Positions 57,269-64,000 of a stretch of 64,000 nucleotides of DNA are shown piece after piece. The notes below the pieces were generated by a model, which had not been told where the DNA came from, did not search any database, and saw only the letters and a program-made list of their open reading frames with translations. Every line of letters begins with the position of its first letter. Within the stretch, counting starts at the first letter, position 1. A program made the translations under genes and the position numbers. The stretch is from Chrysemys picta bellii (taxonomy: Eukaryota; Chordata; Testudines; Emydidae): assembly GCF_011386835.1 (NCBI RefSeq), contig NC_088798.1, forward strand, positions 8,990,001 to 9,054,000. Reading direction: 5' to 3'.

Positions 57269-58373
57269 TCCTGCAGATATAACTAATTACACTGCACTCT
57301 CCAAGGTCAAGAGAATAAATGAATATTGTTAAAAATCAGAGACATTAATGATTTTTTTAAATTACAAAAAAGATTACAGGAAGGCTAAGGATCTACCAGT
57401 ACTAGCTCCCTGCATTCATAACAAATTGATCATGTGCCCACCTATCCTATAAATGGTCCCTGTTTCATATTCTGACGGATGGTGAGCCAGCCATCTCTCT
57501 CTATACATATACTGTATTTTATAGAGCGACTGAAAGAGCATGCTGAGAAGAAATTCTTCCTGATGCAACATTTGGGTCTTGAGCTGACTTTTATAGAATT
57601 AATGGAAAGAATCGCAGTGTCATAAATGAGAGCTGGATTGGACATCTGATCAATTTTAACCCTGTGTTGGTTAATAAAAGTGACTATAGGCTAGCATCTA
57701 ATGCCATTTATACCATCAAACACTATTAGCACCTGTCTATTCTTTTCCTCTGGCCCAGTAAGGTGTATTGTATCAGTACTTCTGGGGGCACATAATTCCA
57801 AATACTAATTTCTTACTCTCTGATGGGGAAAAAAAGCTCTTCCAGATAATGGTAATTTTATGTCTTGTGTACAAAGATCATCCTATAATCAGGGCCATAA
57901 TTTGGAGGAACTGTTGCCCTATTTCTGCAGAACAATGTGAACAGAAAACTTGCAGGGAAATGCTTTGCAGTTTCCAAGCTATTTTCTTTTGCAGCAGGTT
58001 TGTTTGTTTTTAAATTAGATACGACACTTATGATCATCAGAGATGAGCCAAGATAGTAAGGAAAACTTTGGGTACTTACAAGAGTTCATGGTATCTGCAG
58101 GCCCATTGATATAAGCCAAAGAACTTGACACCCACTGACATTTCAAACATACTATTCTGCAATGGGGGAATTTTCATAAATTTTTGAAACTCTTCCACAT
58201 CAAGAACAGATATTCATGGAATGATTTCACAGCATTGGCAAACACCTATGGGTTAATTCTCCTTTCTAATCCCAGTGAAAATACTGCTTTTGAATATGGA
58301 TTTCTCATCATGGAACAATTATTCAGAGTATCCACATGTGCAGCAGTTATTTTGGTGATACATAACATGGCTA
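57269..58373. other. No gene seen
   Basis: AT-rich spacer. Short frames at 57442-57645 and 57768-58013 show no domain. Confidence 0.4.
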
Positions 58374-58466
58374 CCCCCCCCCCCCCCCCGATAGTAGATA
58401 ATGTTTTCACCCCCTATCGCTTCTTGGCTCTCTATGAGCTGAGGGGTGAAAACATTATCTACTATC
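58374..58466. repeat. Poly-C tract and 24-base perfect hairpin
   Basis: A run of 16 C at 58374-58389 is followed at once by GATAGTAGATAATGTTTTC... (24 bases, 58390-58413). That arm is exactly inverted at 58443-58466, with a loop of 29 bases. A Penelope LTR fragment starts directly after the second arm. Confidence 0.9.
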
Positions 58467-58964
58467 AGAGGGATAGCCGTGTTAGTCTGGATCTGTAAAA
58501 AGTGACAAAGAGTCCTGTGGCACCTTATAGACCGGGGTCAGCAACATTCGGCACGCGGCTCGCCAGGGTAAGCACCCTGGCGGGCCGGGCCAGTTTTATT
58601 TACCTGCTGGCGCAGCAAGTTCGGTCGATCGCGGCCTCCACTGGCCGCGGTTCGCCGTCCCGGGCCAATGGGGGCGGCGGAAGCCGCGGCCAGCACATCG
58701 CTCGCCCCCGCTGCTTCTTGCCGCCCCCATTGGCCCGGGACGGCAAACCGCGGCCAGTGGAGGCCGCAATCGACCGAACCTGCCGCGTCAGCAGGTAAAT
58801 AAAACTGGCCCGGCCCGCCAGGGTGCTTACCCTGGCGAGCCACATGCCGAATGTTGCCAACCCCGTTATAGACCAACATCTGATGTAGTGGGTATTCACC
58901 CACGAAAGTTTATGCTCCAATACATCTGTTAGTCTATAAGGTGCCACAGGACTCTTTGTCGCTA
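58467..58964 (+). mobile_element. Penelope LTR fragments with hammerhead-like core, split by hAT
   Basis: Left part: AGGGATAGCCGTGTTAGTC, GACAAAGAGTCCTGTGGCACC, TTATAGAC (58467-58532). Right part after the insert: CATCTGATGTAGTGGG, TATTCACCCACGAAAG, TTTATGCTCC, AGTCTATAAGGTGCCACAGG (58866-58964). The left part is the inverse of the far right part, so arms face each other as in the element at 8-1005. In the right part CTGATGT (one base off CTGANGA), the hairpin GTGGGT/ACCCAC and GAAA at 58904-58907 are kept. Confidence 0.72.
58533..58865. mobile_element. Palindromic hAT MITE
   Basis: It starts CGGGGTCAGCAACATTCGGC and ends as the inverse (GCCGAATGTTGCCAACCCCG). Almost the whole 333 bases form one long dyad, for example CACTGGCCGCGGTTCGCCG matched inverted by CGGCAAACCGCGGCCAGTG. 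TTATAGAC is exactly duplicated at 58525-58532 and 58866-58873. The 8-base duplication fits hAT. It is GC-rich in AT-rich DNA. The frames seen on both strands are mirror images of one another and not genes. Confidence 0.88.
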
Positions 58965-60071
58965 TGTGTAATATGTATGTAATGTGACCACAGTTTATTA
59001 CTTATCATAACCCTCTTGCTGTTATCTTGTACTCCTCTGTCTGCTTGTTGTATTCAACTGTTATCTGTCATCATATTCTTAGATAGTCAAGACAGGGTCC
59101 ATTGTGCATTACATTACCTAGCACAATGAGAGTCAATTCTCTGATTGCAGTCTCTGGGTGCTAGCACAATACAAATAATAATTTTCAACTGTAAAAATCT
59201 TCCAATTCACATGTAACAGAATAATTTGTTAATTTATAAAATATACATTTAACTTCTTTGTTCCATTTCTCAGGTGGATACACATTTCTTGCTGATGCTT
59301 TCAAAGGCAAGCCATCTTAGAAGTGAGCCTGGATCTGATGCAATAAGTACATTACTGATACATACTTAAAATATAATCTGGGTGTTACACTTGATCCAAT
59401 TTGAGGTTCCATAGAGAAAAAAATTAGTAAAATTATGGATGATGTTGTGAATGCCACAGCTGAAATTAATGGGAAACAAACCTGGCCCAGTAAAGAATGT
59501 TATCTAGAAATAGTCAGCAGCCTTTGACACATATAATTAGAGAAATTGGAGGCTTTGCCCATGGGACCATGTGTTCCACAGCAAATCCCATTTCCTTCAT
59601 TCTCTTTCATCGTTATTGTAAGTGTAATCATTGCATGATTATAGTCCTTATGCATAACATATCCATTTATTTTTGTACTTTCGAATATTGACGTTAATTG
59701 AATTCACTTGAGCAAATGTGTAAAGAAATTCACTGTTCAGATCTTATCACTGATAGAGGACCGCCTGATCTAGGAGTCTGAAACCGTACACTGAAGACCA
59801 AAAAGGTCAAATTCTAGATCATATAGATGTTAGCTGCCTTTGCACATGCCAGTTCTTTATTCACATAAATATAACCTTTTAACTATTTCTTTTCATTATT
59901 CTTGGTTAAAAATGAATAAAATCAAGTCGACAATATAAAACAAATAATGTACAAAATCAAAGTTGAGGTGAGAAAGTAGAGCTTATTACATAGCCTTCAA
60001 GCAAAACAAAATATTGAAATCTCAGAAATATTAACAAGCCAATAAAATATACTTATCATAAAAATATACCA
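58965..60071. other. No gene seen; L3 tail inside
   Basis: 59070-59195 holds an L3-type tail, plus strand (TGCATTACATTACCTAGCAC, then CTAGCACAATACAAATAAT). A weak candidate exon starts at 59276 after CCATTTCTCAG. The rest is AT-rich. Confidence 0.4.
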
Positions 60072-60140
60072 AGAATAATTAGGGCTAGTGCTCTGACTGC
60101 CATGAAAGAGATCTGTGTTCAATTTTCTTTCCTGGGACTG
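60072..60140 (+). mobile_element. MIR-like SINE head
   Basis: AGGGCTAGTGCTCTGACTGCC, then GATCTGTGTTCAATTTTC, fits a tRNA-derived MIR-type head, with the B box near TGTGTTCAATTTTC. Short and diverged. Confidence 0.4.
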
Positions 60141-60239
60141 GGAGAAATCAGCCCTGTCACATGGCCATCACACAACATATACATAATGGGAGGAAGGAAG
60201 CTATAATTTTGAAAGAGACCGATGGGTGACAGTAGACAG

Positions 60240-60600
60240 CAAATTAGGCACAAGTTTCCATAGTGATGTAGCAGGAAAAGGTGACCATTGCAGTTTTGGG
60301 CTGTATATTCTGAGGCATCAAGGAACAGGGAGTCTACAGTCCTTTCTCTAGGTAATGGAAATATCATCATACTTGGAATACTCCATTCAGCTCTGGGCTC
60401 CACATTACCAAAGACATACTGAGGAAGTCCAAAGAAGAGGGATAAAAAATTCAGAGAGCTGGAAGGATTCACTTATGAAAAACCAAGGCTGAATATCAGG
60501 GAACACCTCTTGTCGGAGAGATAAGAGGCTATGGAATGTCTCTAGACATTAATGGTGGAAGCCTCATCATTTGAGACACTTTAAATAGGATTGTACAAAA
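60240..60600 (+). mobile_element. Old CR1-group LINE relic
   Basis: Plus-strand reading gives YLEYSIQLWAPHYQ, then an EEVQRRG-like stretch near 60371-60445. This is the conserved (H)LEYC.QFWAPH block of CR1/L3-type pol C termini. It is strongly diverged, with deletions. Confidence 0.6.
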
Positions 60601-62828
60601 AAAATAGAAAATGTACTCCAGGGAACAATCCTACATTGACAGTGAGATGGACTGATAACCTAATAGGTCTCTCTTTTCCATCTTCTATGATTCCATTCAC
60701 CATCCTCAGTATTATGAATGTAGGGGGGGGAAGCAGCATACTGTTAAAACTAAATTATTGTCTAATGCTAGAGCAGAAGAAACAAAACAAAAAAGTGTAT
60801 AGCACAACCAAAGGTTCCTAATGCTTGTATGACTGTTGTCTTTGTACCATGGTATCTTATTACTTTAACTCTCTTTCAAGTTGTTTTACCTTTTTTAATC
60901 ACTTGTCCCTATTGTGTGTCAATGAGCAGTAGTTTGGTGCAACAGGAGAAAAACAGGATTGATGAATTGTGAGAAACAGTCAGATAATGAAAGATTGTGT
61001 CTTGTTTTCTCATGGTAGTCTTGAAATGCAATTAATTTCTTTGTGAACAGGGACTTCACACAGTACATGATATCAGACAAGTCTGAAGAGGTTTTAATAA
61101 CAAGCAAACAAAGGGCCTGAAAAAATAATGTCTAGTGAACAGACTTTCAAGTCCAAGTAAACTAAGTGATTCAAATCAAGAATTTAAAGAACCTTAAAAT
61201 AAAGAAGACCAACCTTAAATGGTCAAGACACTCCATCAGATTTCCTCCCTAACTGGCTGAAACCTGATCAACAATATTTAAATGTGTAGATTTGCTTTCC
61301 TCTCACACGTTCTTTGTACTGAATCAGTAATAAATGTAATGTCACATAAGAATATTTAATGCTAGGACTAAACTGAGAATTACTTTTAGACAGAAGTATT
61401 GGGATGCTTACTTTCCATAGATTTTTACAAATATATTGTTTAAAAAACTAGTTTGTGTGTTCTATGATACACTGAACCATATGTTCTTTGCTTTTCTCAT
61501 TTCCTAATAAAACAAAAGAAAATAATCAAAAAGCACAAACCAGGTTATACAGTATGTTTGATGTACCAATTTTTAAACATTCATTTAATATAGCTGGGCT
61601 GCAAAGACTAATACTGCTTATGTCCCCTAGTACGAAGCTCTAAATAAGGTTCCAGACTAGATTACATTCATGCAGGTCTCATTTTAACGGAAATTGGAGA
61701 GATGAAAAAAGATTATAGGAAGACACATTATAAAAACAGACCTCACAAGTCAAACTTAATAGTGAAACCATTCTCTTTCATGTAGACAACTGTGAAAACA
61801 AATATCCTGTAAGCTCTAGATATATATATTGTATCTTTCCACCAGATCTCTCTGCCTCCTTGAGACAGATTCCCATTCATCTCATGACTATATAATTTGA
61901 TCATAGTTGACTAAGGCACAGCAGGGAGAAAGGGCTGATAAAGTATCAAGCTCCAGGAAGTCAGATAAACAATTTCATGATTTCTAGTTGTAACAAGGAT
62001 GGGATAGTGGTGAATATAAAAGATATTACCCCAATAAGAATACAAATATCAAGCTTGTGCAAATGTTTTCCTTCTCTGACTAAATAAACTACTTTCCATT
62101 AACTGAAAATTATGCTGATTATGATAAATTCCTTGAGACAGAATGTCAGGATAAAACACAAAGAATGGCACATGACAAGTGGAATGAAAGCTTTGTAGAT
62201 TTGTCAATATAAAAGTTGGTATTTTTTTTTTAATTTAACGCAACTGATAAAGTGAAGAATAAGAAGTTAGTTTTTTGTACTAAACACTTTTAATGAAAAA
62301 GAACATTTCTAACATCTAACTTATTTCATGCTTAGAGACCAGCTCCTTTTTTTCTATGGTTCATTCCTGCATAATACTTTTCACTTTCTAAAAGGTGCTA
62401 AAACAATATCTACTTGTAACTCTACCTTGCTGTCCCAACTGTGCTGCTGGCTTGAGTCCCAATAGTTGAATGATTATAACTATGTTCATTCTGTTTTGGA
62501 TTCTTTTTCAAGTACTATACAAGTATTGTTTACTTTGTATATATGTTAACAAAATAATATTGTGATAGAGTGTTTGGAGGGCCAGGTGGCCTTGTGGTTA
62601 GTGCACCTGACCTCCAACCCCTTGTCTTGCTGTCAGAGAGGGCAGTAACAATGGCTGGCTCCTGCCCCCAGGCCAACAGCGTTTGGGTCTCCCACTGTGT
62701 CTGGACCTTTGCTCTTAAGTGGGGCATGGTAGGGGAACCTAGGCCTTCCCTCTCTACTGGGCCTAAATTTGCCATTCTGGGCTACTTCCTACATATGTGC
62801 TCCTTCAGTTTGGGGGTATGGTCCCTAT
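60601..62828. other. No gene seen
   Basis: AT-rich sequence. At 62574-62615 the phrase GGCCTTGTGGTTAGTGCACC resembles a tRNA-derived SINE head, but no B box follows. No exon recognised. Confidence 0.4.
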
Positions 62829-63524
62829 AGTTAGGACCCTTCCAAATTCACAGCCGTGAAAAATGTGTCAGACTGTGACATCAGCCCTCCCCCATGAAAT
62901 CTAGCTATTGGAGGGGAGGGAGAGAGGCAGGGCTGGGGGTGCCCCAGCTGGGGGCTTCTACCATGCACTGAGCTCCAGCTGATAGCCCTGGCCTGGCTAG
63001 GGAGGGACAGGACTTCCTCTTCCCCTGCACAGCTGCTCTTGGGAGGAGATCAGACCCAACTCTGGGTACTTCCCCTGGCCGTAGGAAGCTCTGCGACCGC
63101 GCTGCAGAAGTGAGAGTGTCCCTGAAGCCAGGGAGGTACCCAGAGGTGGACCTGATCTCCTCTACCCCCTCCCTTCTCCCCCCCCCCACTCCAAGGGCAG
63201 CCATGCGGGGGAAGAGGAAGTCCTGTCCCTCCCCCCAGCCTGGCCGGGACTAGCAGCTAGGAGCCCCTGGCTGGGGTGCTCCCAGAAGCACAGGGGAGAT
63301 CAGACCCACATCCCCATCTGGGAACTTCTCCCAGCTGCAGGAAGGCAGTGCAGAAGCGAGGGTGACCATCCTGCAAACCCCTTACAACAACTTTGTGACA
63401 GCTCCCACATGATCCCCTTTTGGGTCAGGACCCCCATGATTACAACACTATGAAATTTCAAATGTAAACATCTTAAAATGTGAAATTGACCAAAATAAAC
63501 CATGCATTTGGTGGGGCCCTAACT
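62829..63524. mobile_element. MITE-like element with AGTTAGG ends
   Basis: AGTTAGGACCCTTCCAAATTC at the left and GCATTTGGTGGGGCCCTAACT at the right form imperfect inverted ends. The interior has two GC-rich halves around 63055-63110. No target duplication could be fixed, so the superfamily is left open. The frame at 62905-63204 is a GC-rich artefact. Confidence 0.6.
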
Positions 63525-64000
63525 AAATAGTCAATAGCATCACAAACAAAGTCCTAATGAGCAGGGCCCTCCAAGACAAGCTGTTTCTCAAACTGGGTTG
63601 TGGTTGGAGAAGGCACTGCTTGGGAGCCTTACCCACTATCTTGTCCCCTCTCAGGCTCCACCTTCTGACTGGCTTCCTGGAGAAGGATTCTTCTCTTTTA
63701 CAGTCTGTTCATTACTCCTTGCCCGACCTCCTGAATTTGTTTTAACCTGCTCCTCCAGCTGCAGTGGGCTGGGCAGGCCTCTAGGGGCGGGGCTACCTGG
63801 GCCCAATATTGCCTTTTAACTCCTGCAGGCCCACTCTGGGGTTTGCATAAACAATCACAAACATATACTAGTTATTATTGTACTGTGGCAATTTTTACAC
63901 TCTGGCTAGTGTATTGGTATCTCTCTCCAACTTAAGTAATTGTGAACTAATCATACTATTTAACTTGAACTTACCTGTGACTCTTTCACATTTTCAACAG
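63525..64000. other. No gene seen
   Basis: Mixed sequence. The last bases (CTCTTTCACATTTTCAACAG) look like a splice acceptor, but what follows is outside the window. Confidence 0.35.

Noticed and set aside
58502..58947. Mirror-image frames of 98-121 codons
   Set aside because: They translate the two arms of a palindromic MITE and so look alike on both strands; not protein genes.
62574..62770. tRNA-derived SINE head
   Set aside because: A-box-like text is present but there is no B box or recognisable tail.

Overview
The window is vertebrate nuclear DNA made almost entirely of transposable-element remains, with no complete host gene recognised. The repeat mix points to a turtle. It includes CR1 LINEs ending in either the ATTCTATG-type or the TCTGACCCAG-type tail, tRNA-derived SINEs with an AGGGATAGCTCAG head, Penelope-like elements, many hAT, Harbinger and mariner-type MITEs, and old amniote relics (L3-type LINE, MIR). 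The species cannot be told from the sequence alone.

Layout. Positions 1-1005 hold a Penelope-like element folded back on itself around a GIY-YIG endonuclease frame. A CR1 3' half at 3243-5163 is one frameshift from an open pol frame. From 8.4 to 26 kb lie CR1 tails, SINEs, MITEs, a solo LTR and an element with split direct repeats (12298-13752). A short candidate host exon lies at 26784-26869. A near full-length CR1 at 28440-34490 carries an SGNH-esterase ORF1 and an endonuclease domain. It has been invaded by a hAT-like element, by a 2553-bp DNA transposon with a long transposase frame, and by a Harbinger MITE. Region 36.7-39.5 kb has two larger non-autonomous DNA elements with GC-rich minisatellite cores. 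Region 50.7-54.7 kb is a broken endogenous retrovirus (5' LTR, leader, integrase tail). A deletion derivative of the same 2.5-kb transposon sits inside it, still with an open 184-codon frame. A second, non-CR1 LINE on the minus strand (54755-56719) abuts a tRNA-Glu-like sequence. At 58374-58964 a poly-C/hairpin block leads into a Penelope LTR fragment split by a 333-bp palindromic hAT MITE. The remaining stretches are AT-rich and show no gene.

The elements do not work together as a pathway. Their relations are insertion order (CR1, then the DNA transposons; ERV, then the transposon derivative) and parent to deletion derivative. The most interesting signals are the transposon pair, the hammerhead-ribozyme-like cores kept in several Penelope LTR copies, the nested CR1, the split-repeat element, and the tRNA-Glu-like sequence at the LINE end. 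All functional statements are read from motifs and family knowledge; no database search was run.
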